A stretch of DNA of 64,000 bases from Ewingella americana (GTDB lineage Bacteria; Pseudomonadota; Gammaproteobacteria; Enterobacterales; Enterobacteriaceae): positions 124,001 through 188,000 of the forward strand of contig NZ_RCZD01000003.1 in assembly GCF_006438725.1 (NCBI RefSeq), written 5' to 3'. A program made the position numbers and the translations under genes. Positions 53,019-61,769 of this stretch are shown one piece after another. Each line of letters begins with the position of its first letter. Position 1 is the first letter of the stretch. The notes below the pieces were generated by a model. That model was not told the DNA's origin. It saw nothing but the letters and a program-made list of their open reading frames with translations, and did not search any database.

Positions 53019-53038
53019 ATTGAAGCGCAGGGACAGCC

Positions 53039-53491
53039 ATGGCCTTTCTTGATCCTACTCTGTTGATTTTACTGGTCTTCGCCGGTCTCGGTATCATCAG
53101 CAATAACAGTGCCGTTACCATCGCGATGTTCTTTCTCCTCACCGTTCGTATCACGCCACTCAACCAGTTTTTCCCCTGGATTGAACGCTATGGCCTGACT
53201 GTGGGCATCATTATTCTGACCATTGGCGTTATGGCACCGATTGCCAGCGGCAAGATCAGCGCCAGCACCGTGGTGCACTCTTTTATGCACTGGAAATCTA
53301 TTCTGGCGATTGTGGTCGGCGTGCTGGTGTCGTGGCTGGGCGGGCGAGGCCTGACGCTGATGGGCTCTCAGCCCCACCTGGTGGCCGGTCTGCTGGTCGG
53401 CACCGTGCTCGGTGTGGCGCTGTTTAAAGGCGTGCCGGTTGGGCCGCTGATCGCTGCCGGTCTGCTCTCGTTGATGGTGGGGAAAACCTGA
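53039..53491 (+). CDS. DUF441-family membrane protein (YeaL-like)
   Basis: This 150-residue protein has four to five hydrophobic segments ([88 protein letters not shown]) and no large soluble part. It fits the DUF441/UPF0756 family typified by E. coli YeaL, of unknown function. It ends one base before the GTG of tmcA, so it is probably in one operon with it. In E. coli K-12 yeaL is elsewhere, so this linkage differs. Confidence 0.82.
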   Translation: MAFLDPTLLILLVFAGLGIISNNSAVTIAMFFLLTVRITPLNQFFPWIERYGLTVGIIILTIGVMAPIASGKISASTVVHSFMHWKSILAIVVGVLVSWLGGRGLTLMGSQPHLVAGLLVGTVLGVALFKGVPVGPLIAAGLLSLMVGKT

Positions 53492-53492
53492 C

Positions 53493-55544
53493 GTGACGCA
53501 ACCTGTTCCTGCGTTGAAAACCGCCCTGCAACATCAGATGCAGCAACGGGGTGTGCGTCGCCTGCTGGTATTGAGCGGTAAAGCGGACTGGTGCGCAGAG
53601 CAGGCCTTTGCGTTCAGTGAAGGGTTGAGCGGGGACTGGTTGTGGGTCAGTGACAGAGCGCCGCTATGGGCTGACTCCATCACTTTCTCTGCTGTTCATA
53701 CCTTGTTGGGACAGGAAAAACTGCACGGCGTATTTGACGCACGGCTCGGGCTGAACGCGGAGGCGCTGGCTACTTTCGCTGGCGCGCTGCGTGCCGGAAG
53801 CTGGTTAGTGTTGCTGGTGCCGGAGTGGTTGCGGTGGCCGCGGTTACCCGACGAGGACAGCATCCGCTGGAGTGAGCAGCCCGAGCCTATTCCCACGCCG
53901 AATTTTATTCGGCGTTTTCAGCAATGTCTTGAGCAGGAGCCTACCTGCCTGATCTGGCACCAGCATCAGCCCTGCGCGTTGACTCCGTTACCGGCGGCAC
54001 CCGGCTGGACGCCGCCGGACGGCCAGCCGACGCCACAACAGCAACAAATCTTGTCACGTCTGTTGTGCGCGCAAGAGGGCGTTTGGGTGCTGACGGCGGC
54101 ACGTGGCCGGGGGAAATCAACGTTGGCAGGGATGCTGGTGGCGACGTGGGCGGGAACATGTTGGGTCACCGCACCTGCCAAAGCCTCGGCGCAGCAGCTT
54201 TGCGAACAAAGCCAGGGAAAGGCGCAATTCTGGTCGCCCGATACGCTGCTGGAATATTGCGAAAATAATACCGTCACCGGTATCGACTGGTTACTGATCG
54301 ACGAAGCGGCTGCTATTCCTGCGCCGTTATTAACAAAACTGGTCGCCTGCTTCCCACGCGTGCTGCTGGCCACCACTGTGCAGGGCTATGAAGGTACTGG
54401 CCGTGGTTTTATGCTCAAGTTCTGCGCGTCGCTGCCGCAGTGGCATGACCTGCGTCTGGATGCGCCGATCCGCTGGTCACCGACTGACCCTCTCGAGCCT
54501 TTTATCGACCACCTGCTGCTGTTTAATGACGCCGCTGCTTTGGCCCTTCAGCCTGAAAAAGATGTTCAAATCTGCCCGATAGACGCCGCGCAATGGCTGG
54601 CAGAGCCTGACCTGCTGGCTGGTTTTTACGGCCTGTTGACCAGCGCACATTACCGGACTTCGCCACTGGATTTACGTCGCCTGCTCGATGCGCCCGGCAG
54701 CTATTTTGCTGCGGCAATGTTACAAGCCAGTGTCGCGGGGGCGATATGGCTGGTGGATGAAGGGGGATTAAGCGACGTGCTGGCCCATGAAGTCTGGGCC
54801 GGAAGGCGGCGTCCGCGTGGCAATCTGGTGGCACAATCGCTGGCGGCGCACAGCGGGCAGATCTGCGCGTCGGTGCTGTGCTCGCGCCGTGTCAGCCGGA
54901 TTGCTGTTCAGCCAGATGCACGCCGTCACGGTATCGCGCAGGCATTACTATCTCAGCAGGCTGAACTGGCCGCGTTGCAGGGGCTGGATTTCCTGTCGGT
55001 CAGTTTTGGTTATACCCCCGAACTGGCTGCTCTGTGGCAGCGCGCCGGTTACCGGTTGGCACGTATTGGCAGCCAGCGGGAAGCCAGCAGCGGTTGCTTC
55101 GCCGCGATGGCGGTACTGCCGCTCAGCGAGGCTGGTCACGCGATGAGTGACTCTGCGGCGCAGCAGTTGACGCGTGATTGGTACTGGTTGCAGCGCATCA
55201 TTCCCCTTGATTTGCCTCTGTCCGTCAGCGATGACGCGACATTGACGGATGCCGACTGGCGCGAACTGGCCGGGTTTGCCTTTGCTCACCGGGCGCTGGA
55301 AAGCAGCTATGCGGGGTTGCAGCGTCTGTTGCTGAATTGCGAATTACCGCTGGTGATGTTGCGCAGCCATCTTCAACGGGGGCTTTCTGCGGCACAGTGC
55401 GTTGATCTTTTGCAACTGAGTGGCCGCAAAGCGTTGCTGCGCCGCTGGCGCGAGGAAACGGCGCAGGCTTTGGCACATGTCGATGTCACTGCCTGTCAGC
55501 ACTGGCAGCAATTCACCTTACCGCGTCTTACCTCGTTGCAATAA
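53493..55544 (+). CDS. tmcA: tRNA(Met) cytidine acetyltransferase
   Basis: TmcA makes N4-acetylcytidine at the wobble position of elongator tRNA-Met using acetyl-CoA and ATP. The 683-residue protein starts at GTG 53493, one base after the previous stop. It has an N-terminal DUF1726 domain, a RecD-like helicase domain with Walker [16 protein letters not shown] (near 200) and Walker [24 protein letters not shown], then a GNAT domain ([38 protein letters not shown]) and a C-terminal tRNA-binding tail. It is near ypfH, as in E. coli (where it is ypfI). Confidence 0.96.
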   Translation: MTQPVPALKTALQHQMQQRGVRRLLVLSGKADWCAEQAFAFSEGLSGDWLWVSDRAPLWADSITFSAVHTLLGQEKLHGVFDARLGLNAEALATFAGALRAGSWLVLLVPEWLRWPRLPDEDSIRWSEQPEPIPTPNFIRRFQQCLEQEPTCLIWHQHQPCALTPLPAAPGWTPPDGQPTPQQQQILSRLLCAQEGVWVLTAARGRGKSTLAGMLVATWAGTCWVTAPAKASAQQLCEQSQGKAQFWSPDTLLEYCENNTVTGIDWLLIDEAAAIPAPLLTKLVACFPRVLLATTVQGYEGTGRGFMLKFCASLPQWHDLRLDAPIRWSPTDPLEPFIDHLLLFNDAAALALQPEKDVQICPIDAAQWLAEPDLLAGFYGLLTSAHYRTSPLDLRRLLDAPGSYFAAAMLQASVAGAIWLVDEGGLSDVLAHEVWAGRRRPRGNLVAQSLAAHSGQICASVLCSRRVSRIAVQPDARRHGIAQALLSQQAELAALQGLDFLSVSFGYTPELAALWQRAGYRLARIGSQREASSGCFAAMAVLPLSEAGHAMSDSAAQQLTRDWYWLQRIIPLDLPLSVSDDATLTDADWRELAGFAFAHRALESSYAGLQRLLLNCELPLVMLRSHLQRGLSAAQCVDLLQLSGRKALLRRWREETAQALAHVDVTACQHWQQFTLPRLTSLQ

Positions 55545-55656
55545 ATCGAAAAAGTCGTTCAATAAAACCCGGTTTCACCCCAGCGGGCACAGGGTATAGT
55601 GGATCAAGACTCGTGCCACTGAGGGCACAGAAAACCGACAAACATAAGGCATCACC

Positions 55657-56283
55657 ATGACCATTGAAAGCATCGTTGTTCAGCAGCCGGAAACCGCGGC
55701 AGACCGACTTATTTTGCTGTTCCACGGTGTCGGTGATAACCCGGTGTCGATGGCCGATATAGGTAAATTTTTCGCACACGCTTTTCCTCATGCATTGGTC
55801 GTGAGTATCGGCAGTCCAGATGTGTGCGATTTTGGCCGGGGGTTCCAGTGGTTCTCGGTGCAGGGTGTAACAGAGAAAAACCGCCAGTCGCGCATCGACG
55901 CGGCAATGCCATTATTTATCAGTACCGTGCGAGAATGGCAGAAAAGTAGCGGCGTGACGGCGCCAAACACTGTGCTGGTCGGTTTTTCCCAGGGCACGAT
56001 TATGGCGCTGGAATCCACCAAGGTGGAAGCCGGCCTGGCGGGCAGAATTGTGGCGTTCAGCGGGCGCTTCGGCAACCTGCCGGAAACCCCGATTGATGCG
56101 GGAACCCTGATTCATTTTATTCACGGCGAACAGGATCCGGTGATCAACCCCTTCCAGTCAAAAAGCGCAGCCGAACGTCTGACATCGCTGGGTAATCACT
56201 GCACTCTGGACCTGCAACCTGATATGGCGCACGGACTGGATCCACAGATGATTAATACCGCGCTGGCCTATTTGCGTCAGTGA
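55657..56283 (+). CDS. ypfH: YpfH, alpha/beta-hydrolase esterase
   Basis: This 208-residue cytoplasmic esterase of the phospholipase/carboxylesterase type has LLFHGVGDNP (oxyanion region), nucleophile Ser in LVGFSQGTIMALE near residue 110, Asp in GEQDPVINP and the catalytic His in DMAHGLDPQM. The E. coli homologue has carboxylesterase activity on short acyl esters; the natural substrate is unknown. It is preceded by a TATAGT-like -10 around 55596 and followed by a bidirectional terminator. Confidence 0.92.
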   Translation: MTIESIVVQQPETAADRLILLFHGVGDNPVSMADIGKFFAHAFPHALVVSIGSPDVCDFGRGFQWFSVQGVTEKNRQSRIDAAMPLFISTVREWQKSSGVTAPNTVLVGFSQGTIMALESTKVEAGLAGRIVAFSGRFGNLPETPIDAGTLIHFIHGEQDPVINPFQSKSAAERLTSLGNHCTLDLQPDMAHGLDPQMINTALAYLRQ

Positions 56284-56293
56284 ATGAGCGCCA

Positions 56294-56323
56294 ATAAAAA
56301 AGCAGCCACAGGGCTGCTTTTTG
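56294..56323. terminator. Bidirectional terminator between ypfH and ypfN
   Basis: AAAAAAGCAGCC-ACAG-GGCTGCTTTTT is the stem for two converging genes. Confidence 0.88.
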
Positions 56324-56335
56324 CGTCTGACAGCC

Positions 56336-56521
56336 TTACTTCTTCTTCGGCCAATCGTCATCGTTATCCCACTCGGCATTATTATCGCGATGCGGCGGAA
56401 CTTCAGGTTTATCGTTGAGGTACTTTTTGACATCTACACGGCTCAGCTCTTTAACGCCGCTGATGATGATCCCGGCCAAAATGATCAGGATGATCCACCA
56501 ATAATCTTTAATCCACTCCAT
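56336..56521 (-). CDS. ypfN: YpfN, UPF0370 small membrane protein
   Basis: This 61-residue protein has an N-terminal hydrophobic segment (YWWIILIILAGIIISGV) and a charged tail with LSRVDVKKYLNDKPEVPPHRD and the acidic WDNDDDWPKKK end. This is the UPF0370 pattern (E. coli YpfN, 66 residues). Function is unknown. It lies at the end of the yffB-dapE-M15 peptidase run, 10 bp after the peptidase gene, probably in the same operon. Confidence 0.92.
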   Translation of the reverse strand: MEWIKDYWWIILIILAGIIISGVKELSRVDVKKYLNDKPEVPPHRDNNAEWDNDDDWPKKK

Positions 56522-56531
56522 GGCTGACTCC

Positions 56532-57200
56532 TTAATTGATTGCGATAAAACGCGGGAAGATCGTTGCCAGATGGGCTGTCACCCAGTCTGCACCTGCAAC
56601 GTCTTGTCCAAGCCAAGCGTTGATAAGAACCTCCGGGGTGAGTTGCGCTGCGCACAGTTCGGCCAGAGGACGATAACTCAGATGCCAGGGTTCGACGGCC
56701 ACGCCGCCGTGATCTTCGGCAAAGGGCCGGTAAAAACCAAACTCCGCCATACTAACCGTAAGCCACTGATTCAGCGTGGCGAAATAACCGCCTGTCTCAT
56801 ACTCCCAGGGTTCCAGCTGCAGTTTACTGCCCGCCGGTAATAATGTTGGATCGTAGACATCCAGATCGCTGCCCCAATGATGGCGACTGGCGCCCGGCAG
56901 GGCCGACCAGCGCAGGATCAGCTCACAGCGCTCAGCATCGGTCAGCGAGCTGACCTCAACCGGCTGACTCTGCTTATCTAATACTGGCCGTTCACCGCGA
57001 AATTTGCCATTCCAGATAGCCAATTGGCGGTCGAAATCACGGAAAGTGCTGGCCGGTTGCAGATCAAACCCGGCGATACGCGCCGCCGCCTGCATACGGC
57101 CAAATGCCTCTGCGGCTTCTGGTTGCAGGCGGTGCGGGCCGTCGCCCAACGGCACTAAATGCGTCGCACAACGGCCTGTCAGCATTGCATTATCTATCAT
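56532..57200 (-). CDS. M15-family D-alanyl-D-alanine carboxypeptidase-like protein
   Basis: This is a 222-residue protein from ATG 57200. The zinc site is formed by [13 protein letters not shown] (His and Asp ligands) and VEPWHLSY (Glu and His), typical of M15B VanY/LdcB-type peptidoglycan carboxypeptidases. The N-terminus ([16 protein letters not shown]) does not look like a signal peptide, so it may work in the cytoplasm, perhaps on recycled peptides. Its start overlaps the dapE stop as ATGA, so synthesis is coupled to diaminopimelate production. E. coli K-12 has no such gene between dapE and ypfN. Confidence 0.85.
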   Translation of the reverse strand: MIDNAMLTGRCATHLVPLGDGPHRLQPEAAEAFGRMQAAARIAGFDLQPASTFRDFDRQLAIWNGKFRGERPVLDKQSQPVEVSSLTDAERCELILRWSALPGASRHHWGSDLDVYDPTLLPAGSKLQLEPWEYETGGYFATLNQWLTVSMAEFGFYRPFAEDHGGVAVEPWHLSYRPLAELCAAQLTPEVLINAWLGQDVAGADWVTAHLATIFPRFIAIN

Positions 57201-58324
57201 GCGACCAACTGTTCCATGATGCGTTGATACATGCGGCTGAGCAGTTGAAGATCCGCCGCGTGGACGCATTCGTTAATTTTGTGGATGGTGGCATTGACTG
57301 GCCCCAGTTCCACCACCTGTGCGCCCATCAGCGCGATGAAACGCCCGTCTGAGGTGCCACCGGTGGTTTGTAGTTCGGGCGTGATTTCACTGTAATGGCG
57401 CACGGCGTTAACCACGGCATCCACCAGTTCGCCGCGCGAAGTGAGGAAGGGTTGGCCAGAAACGACCCAGTTAAGGGTGTACTGCAGGTTATACCGGTCG
57501 AGCAATTCGGCCACGCGCTGTTTGATCACCGCGTCGGTTAGCTCAGTGCTGAAGCGGAAATTGAACTGCACATAGAGTTCGCCGGGGATCACATTATTAC
57601 TGCCGGTGCCGGCATTGATATTGGCAATCTGCATACTGGTTGGCGGGAAGAATTCGTTACCCTGATCCCACTCGGTTGCCACCAATTCATTCAGCGCAGG
57701 CATTGCGCGGTGTACCGGGTTGTCCGCCAGATGTGGATAGGCGACGTGGCCTTGCACGCCATGAACGTGCAGGTTAGCTGTCATCGAACCACGACGGCCA
57801 TTTTTGACAATATCGCCCACGCGGCTGGTGCTCGATGGCTCGCCGACCAGGCAGAAGTCCAGCCGTTCGCGGCGCTCCATTAACGCATTGATCACTTTTA
57901 TCGTGCCGTTGACCGCGCTGGCTTCTTCGTCCGAGGTGATGAGAAATGCCAGGCGTCCTTTGTGGTTCGGGTTGCTGGCCACAAAGCGTTCAGCGGCGAC
58001 GACCATCGCAGCCAGTGAGCCTTTCATATCGGCCGCGCCGCGCCCGTACAGCATGCCGTCGCGCAGGGCGGGTTCAAACGGACCAGTAACCCACAGCTTA
58101 TGATCGCCAGTCGGTACGACGTCAGTATGCCCGGCAAAGGCCAGCGTTTTGCCTTGGCCACGCGTTGCCCAAAAATTGAGCGTATCGCCAAAATTCATCG
58201 GCTCGATATGAAAGCCGATGGCTTTTAACCGGGCGATCATGATCTCCTGACAGCCTGCATCATCCGGGCTGAGGGAAGGGCGGCGGATTAATTGCTGTGC
58301 TAAACCGAGTACCGGGCAACTCAT
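57197..58324 (-). CDS. dapE: Succinyl-diaminopimelate desuccinylase
   Basis: DapE removes succinate from N-succinyl-LL-diaminopimelate in the lysine/peptidoglycan pathway. The 375-residue M20 enzyme has [12 protein letters not shown] (first zinc His, then catalytic Asp), [30 protein letters not shown] (general-base Glu), LVGEPSS and a late [10 protein letters not shown] and [16 protein letters not shown]. The length equals E. coli's. It starts one base after the yffB stop and overlaps the M15 peptidase. Confidence 0.97.
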   Translation of the reverse strand: MSCPVLGLAQQLIRRPSLSPDDAGCQEIMIARLKAIGFHIEPMNFGDTLNFWATRGQGKTLAFAGHTDVVPTGDHKLWVTGPFEPALRDGMLYGRGAADMKGSLAAMVVAAERFVASNPNHKGRLAFLITSDEEASAVNGTIKVINALMERRERLDFCLVGEPSSTSRVGDIVKNGRRGSMTANLHVHGVQGHVAYPHLADNPVHRAMPALNELVATEWDQGNEFFPPTSMQIANINAGTGSNNVIPGELYVQFNFRFSTELTDAVIKQRVAELLDRYNLQYTLNWVVSGQPFLTSRGELVDAVVNAVRHYSEITPELQTTGGTSDGRFIALMGAQVVELGPVNATIHKINECVHAADLQLLSRMYQRIMEQLVA

Positions 58325-58325
58325 G

Positions 58326-58709
58326 TTACTTCACCTCCGTGAGGAACTGCTGATAGCTTTCAGGCTTGAAACCCAACAGGGACTGGCCGCTGGCGGCGAG
58401 TAAGAAGGGACGTTTAATGATAGCCGGGTGCTCCAGCATCAGGGCTTTGGCAGCGGATTGATTATCACAGCCCGCACGCGTTGCCTCATCCAGCTTGCGC
58501 CAGGTCGTGCCTTTGGTGTTCAACATCGCTTCCCAGCCCTGTTTGTCGATAAGCTGCTGTAAAAGTGCGTCATCCAGGCCATCAGCCCGGTAATCATGAA
58601 AGCGATATTCGCTGCCGTTCTCGTCCAGCCAGCGGCGGGCTTTTTTGACGGTATCGCAATTTTTAATGCCATAAAGGGTGAAAGGAACCGCCGAGGATGT
58701 TTCTGCCAT
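58326..58709 (-). CDS. yffB: YffB, ArsC/Spx-family protein
   Basis: This 127-residue protein has the ArsC-like active-site Cys in [21 protein letters not shown] near residue 19, [11 protein letters not shown] and the C-terminal [11 protein letters not shown] segment. YffB proteins bind glutathione and are distant from true arsenate reductases; the function is unknown. It is immediately upstream of dapE, the usual yffB-dapE pair. It is the second ArsC-fold gene in the window, with yfgD. Confidence 0.93.
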   Translation of the reverse strand: MAETSSAVPFTLYGIKNCDTVKKARRWLDENGSEYRFHDYRADGLDDALLQQLIDKQGWEAMLNTKGTTWRKLDEATRAGCDNQSAAKALMLEHPAIIKRPFLLAASGQSLLGFKPESYQQFLTEVK

Positions 58710-58800
58710 GGAAAACGTTACCTGTGATCATTATTTAAAGCCGGGCCAGTTTGATTGCCCAAAGTTATTAACAATAATGCGGGAAAATCGAAACAGGGTC

Positions 58801-58831
58801 CAGACAGGAAGGGGCTTAAAGCCCCGGTCTG
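58801..58831 (-). terminator. Hairpin after the MORN-like gene
   Basis: An inner stem GGGGC-TTAAA-GCCCC is extended by outer CAGAC and GTCTG arms. It is without a clear T run on the minus strand, so it is only a possible terminator. Confidence 0.45.
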
Positions 58832-58834
58832 AAT

Positions 58835-60433
58835 TTATTGAGCATTTTTCTTACCCGATGATTCTTCTGTCAGTACTTTGATTTCACGTCCATTCACAAA
58901 AGTGGAGACAGACTGCGGTTTTCCATCCGGGAAGTTATAAATATAGGGCCCGTCCAGCTCACCATTGCGGTAGCTGCGGTCGGCGCGCAGGGTGACGCCA
59001 TCGTCATAATATTCAATTTCATGGCCGTCCAGTTTTCCCTGCACATAATCGGCCTGATAAACCCTTTTCCCTGCCGCGTTATATTTCTGATACAGGCCGT
59101 CAGGAATGTCATCTTTGTAATGGATCACCTGCGTCAGCTGACCGTTTTTGTCACTCCAGCGCAGTTCGCCCTGTTTTTTCCCGCCGGTCAACGGGACCTG
59201 TTGAATCTCGCCGTCACCGGTTTTCAGTTTCCACACGCCGTTAGCGATGCCTTTGACAAATGGGCCTTCGCCATGTTCTGCAACCCAATAGCCTTCACGC
59301 TGGTCATCGACATAATCACCTTTTAGCCAGACAACGCCCGCCAGACGCCGCTCGCTCGGGCCGTTGCGCTGGTTATGCAGATAGGTGTCAAAACCGCTCA
59401 GCTCTGGCGTTTCACCGTTCACACCGTCGCTGATTTCCCAGCGGCCCTCGCGCTGGCTATTTTTCATCATGCCGCTGGCGGTCTCTTCTTGCGTGCTAAT
59501 GGTCCACAGGCCTTGCTGTTGACCTTCGACAAATTCCCCGGCTGTTTCGTAGCGCTGGCTGTACGTAACCCATTTTCCGCTGGCGATGCCATGTTTATAA
59601 AAACCCGTCACCACACCGTCCTCCTGCAAATAATTCACATAGGGGCCGTTCTCACTGCCGCTGAATTTAGCCGGGTCAGATTGCCAACTCACGTTGGTGA
59701 CACGGAAGGTCGGAATATTGCTGGCTTCGCTGAGTTCCTGCCGCAGATAGGTGGCAGTCAGAAACAGTCCGTCTTTTTGTGCGAAGGTTTTTTTATAGAA
59801 GAAGACGCCATCAGCCGGTTGTTTTTCGGCATGTGAGGGTTCACCGTTGTCGAGATACCAGCCTGCGACGCTACCCTGCGTGTAATCCGTTTGATCAAAA
59901 TCGGCATTGCCGGTTTTAGGGTATTGTGCGTTGTAGTCATACGGCGGCAATTTGCCGAGCGCACGTTTGATGAGCGTTGAGTTGAGGTCTTTGCTCTTGT
60001 GGACCAGGTTATCCAAAGCCGGTTGTAATTGCGGGACGGGGATATAGCTGCCATCTGGCCTGTACCGCCAGGCACGGAGCGCGAATGTGCCGTGGCTTTT
60101 ACTCAACACCAGCGTGATCTGGCCTGTGTTATCAACATCGGCATAAATCACTGATTCGATAGTAGAATCAGGAAAAGTACCGAGCAGATGGGGAAGGTGA
60201 TCGACGCTTTGATCCTCTTCACTGCAGAAACAGTAATAGCCTTTGACTGCCTGATTCTCCTGAATAAATACCAGTATGGCACTGCTGTAACGTGCACCGG
60301 AAATTACCGGATGCGCCAGCGTTTTACCCTGATAAAAAGATAACGCGGTTTCGTCGGATGCCACCGATGCGGTGCTGGCCAGCACGCCCGTGCTCAGCAA
60401 TACCACGCTAATCAGTAATTCTGCCGTTTTCAT
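58835..60433 (-). CDS. Exported MORN-like repeat protein (YwqK-type antitoxin-like family)
   Basis: This 532-residue protein has a signal peptide (MKTAELLISVVLLSTGVLA, cleavage near ASTASVASD). The N-terminal 150 residues contain a Cys pair in YYCFCSEED. The C-terminal half consists of MORN-like repeats of the form DG-x-Y-x-x-Y/N-G-x: FVEGQQQGLWTIS, SQREGRWEIS, YVDDQREGYWVAE, IANGVWKLK, KDDIPDGLYQKYN, VQGKLDGHEIEYY and RNGELDGPYIYNF. Such proteins are often annotated as YwqK-type antitoxins, but no toxin gene is adjacent and export argues for an envelope role. It stands alone; function is unknown. Confidence 0.8.
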   Translation of the reverse strand: MKTAELLISVVLLSTGVLASTASVASDETALSFYQGKTLAHPVISGARYSSAILVFIQENQAVKGYYCFCSEEDQSVDHLPHLLGTFPDSTIESVIYADVDNTGQITLVLSKSHGTFALRAWRYRPDGSYIPVPQLQPALDNLVHKSKDLNSTLIKRALGKLPPYDYNAQYPKTGNADFDQTDYTQGSVAGWYLDNGEPSHAEKQPADGVFFYKKTFAQKDGLFLTATYLRQELSEASNIPTFRVTNVSWQSDPAKFSGSENGPYVNYLQEDGVVTGFYKHGIASGKWVTYSQRYETAGEFVEGQQQGLWTISTQEETASGMMKNSQREGRWEISDGVNGETPELSGFDTYLHNQRNGPSERRLAGVVWLKGDYVDDQREGYWVAEHGEGPFVKGIANGVWKLKTGDGEIQQVPLTGGKKQGELRWSDKNGQLTQVIHYKDDIPDGLYQKYNAAGKRVYQADYVQGKLDGHEIEYYDDGVTLRADRSYRNGELDGPYIYNFPDGKPQSVSTFVNGREIKVLTEESSGKKNAQ

Positions 60434-60672
60434 TCCCTGACCCGTTCCGTTGGTAAAATAATTCGCATAGGTTACCTGAAATGTTTCAGGTGGTTAATGT
60501 ATTGTTGAATCAATTGATTGGTGGGAGAAACTCCCCTGTTTATGGTCAGAATAATAATCCAGGGTATTATTTTAAAATAAAACTGTGCAATTTTATTTAT
60601 CAATTTGGTGGGGAGAGATGTCATGGTTATAGATGCACGAGGTATTATAAGTAAATGTGCGATGCCCGATTT

Positions 60673-61152
60673 TTATTCAATACGATCGAGATCATCACAA
60701 TAATGTGCAATCACTTTCTTATAACGGTTTATTTCTTGCGAGGTGTCGTTTTCGGTCATCAGTAATAATAACTGTGATACTGCTTGTTTGGCGTAGCCCA
60801 AATTATAAAGCGTCATGGCGCGGAACATGCGGATATCATTCGCTTCGGGGAACCGGCTCAATCCTTCATCGAAGGTCTCAAGCGACTCCTGATATCGGCC
60901 CAATGCGCGGTAGATACTGCCCAGCCCCAGATAAGCGTCGCGTAAATCCTTGCCGCCAAGATGATGTTTAATGGCCGCCTGATAAAATGGAATAGCCTGT
61001 TGCTCCTGCCCCAGCGTGTCATACAGCGAGGCTACTTTGAATAGCAATTGCGGATGCTGCATTTGGGATGGCAGCATCCTCAGCGCACTTTGCAGCGCAT
61101 CTTCATAACGGCCCTGACGGCTCAGTTTTTCAATTGTCTGTAGCATATGCAC
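60673..61152 (-). CDS. Tetratricopeptide-repeat protein
   Basis: This protein of about 159 residues is formed by TPR-like helical pairs: LSRQGRYEDALQSALRML, LFKVASLYDTLGQEQQAIPFYQAAIKH, AYLGLGSIYRALGRYQESLETFDEGLSRFP and MFRAMTLYNLGYAKQAVSQLLLLM. No signal peptide or membrane segment is seen. The start is uncertain: GTG 61152 has GAG eight bases upstream, and ATG 61146 two codons later is equally plausible. A longer frame to 61233 has no ribosome site. TPR proteins bind partner proteins; the partner here is unknown. It lies divergent from ypfM. Confidence 0.78.
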   Translation of the reverse strand: MHMLQTIEKLSRQGRYEDALQSALRMLPSQMQHPQLLFKVASLYDTLGQEQQAIPFYQAAIKHHLGGKDLRDAYLGLGSIYRALGRYQESLETFDEGLSRFPEANDIRMFRAMTLYNLGYAKQAVSQLLLLMTENDTSQEINRYKKVIAHYCDDLDRIE

Positions 61153-61359
61153 TGATTTTACTCTTTCATTACGGAGGAATGCGGCAACAGGTATCGGCGC
61201 GTTGATCAAGAACCGCCGAGGGACTAAAGCCAAATAAAATAGCGCGTCAGAGGGAATTGGGCAATCAGTGTCGGGTTTTTAGGATTAACGCTAACGTTAT
61301 GATTCGCCTGATTACCGGTTTTTCAACTGTGATCCTGATTAAGATATCGGTAATTAGAA

Positions 61360-61388
61360 TTGGTGTGGTTAAATTTTCGCCGTATAAT
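61360..61388 (+). promoter_or_regulatory. Promoter of ypfM
   Basis: TTGGTG (61360–61365), a 17-base spacer, and a perfect TATAAT (61383–61388) lie 28 bp before the ypfM ATG. Spacing and -10 make this one of the strongest sigma-70 promoters readable in the window. Confidence 0.75.
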
Positions 61389-61416
61389 CCCGTTCGTCAA
61401 ATTCAAGGGGAGTATC

Positions 61417-61476
61417 ATGGTCGAGCAAGAATTAGGTAATTGGAAAGACTTTATTGATGCCATGCTGCGCGGTTAA
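61417..61476 (+). CDS. ypfM: YpfM, 19-residue small protein
   Basis: The peptide MVEQELGNWKDFIDAMLRG is encoded by ATG 61417 to TAA 61474–61476, with AAGGGGAG six bases upstream and the promoter above. It closely resembles the E. coli small protein YpfM (also 19 residues, xExELGNWKDFIxxMLR), found by epitope tagging near dapE/acrD. The helix is amphipathic (LGNWKDFIDAMLR). Function is unknown. Conservation of sequence and location argues that it is real although it is far below usual length limits. Confidence 0.85.
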   Translation: MVEQELGNWKDFIDAMLRG

Positions 61477-61629
61477 CCGTCAGTTGTCAGAAAGATAAAG
61501 TGAATAACAAGGTTGAGTACGTTGTCATTGTCTTATTTAGCATCACATTAATATGACACCCGTGGGAACCCGATATAGATATCCTCATCTTGTAACGGCA
61601 TACGTAGTGATATAAAAAAGTATGTCCCG

Positions 61630-61722
61630 ATGAAACAGTTTGAACCACTTATTACACCGCAGCCTGAAGTTTTATATAAAATATTACGGCAGTTGCAGGA
61701 AAAAGTGACAGTAAAAATATAA
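61630..61722 (+). CDS. Possible 30-residue peptide before the acrD terminator
   Basis: An open frame from ATG 61630 to TAA 61720–61722 would give a 30-residue basic peptide (MKQFEPLITPQPEVLYKILR…). The stop overlaps the base of the terminator stem, as in some short transcripts. There is no ribosome site, and I do not recognise it. It may be chance. Confidence 0.2.
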   Translation: MKQFEPLITPQPEVLYKILRQLQEKVTVKI

Positions 61723-61753
61723 AGGCGCTAATTCACATTAGCGCCTTTTTTAT
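61721..61753. terminator. Bidirectional terminator after acrD
   Basis: Perfect 12-base arms AAAGGCGCTAAT and ATTAGCGCCTTT surround TCAC, with Ts on the plus strand and a TTTAT tract on the minus strand. It lies 20 bp beyond the acrD stop. Confidence 0.88.
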
Positions 61754-61769
61754 GGATCAATTTTCGGTT

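Noticed and set aside
61553-61615. A 20-codon frame upstream of the acrD terminator
   Set aside because: No ribosome site, no known small protein, and the length is within chance.
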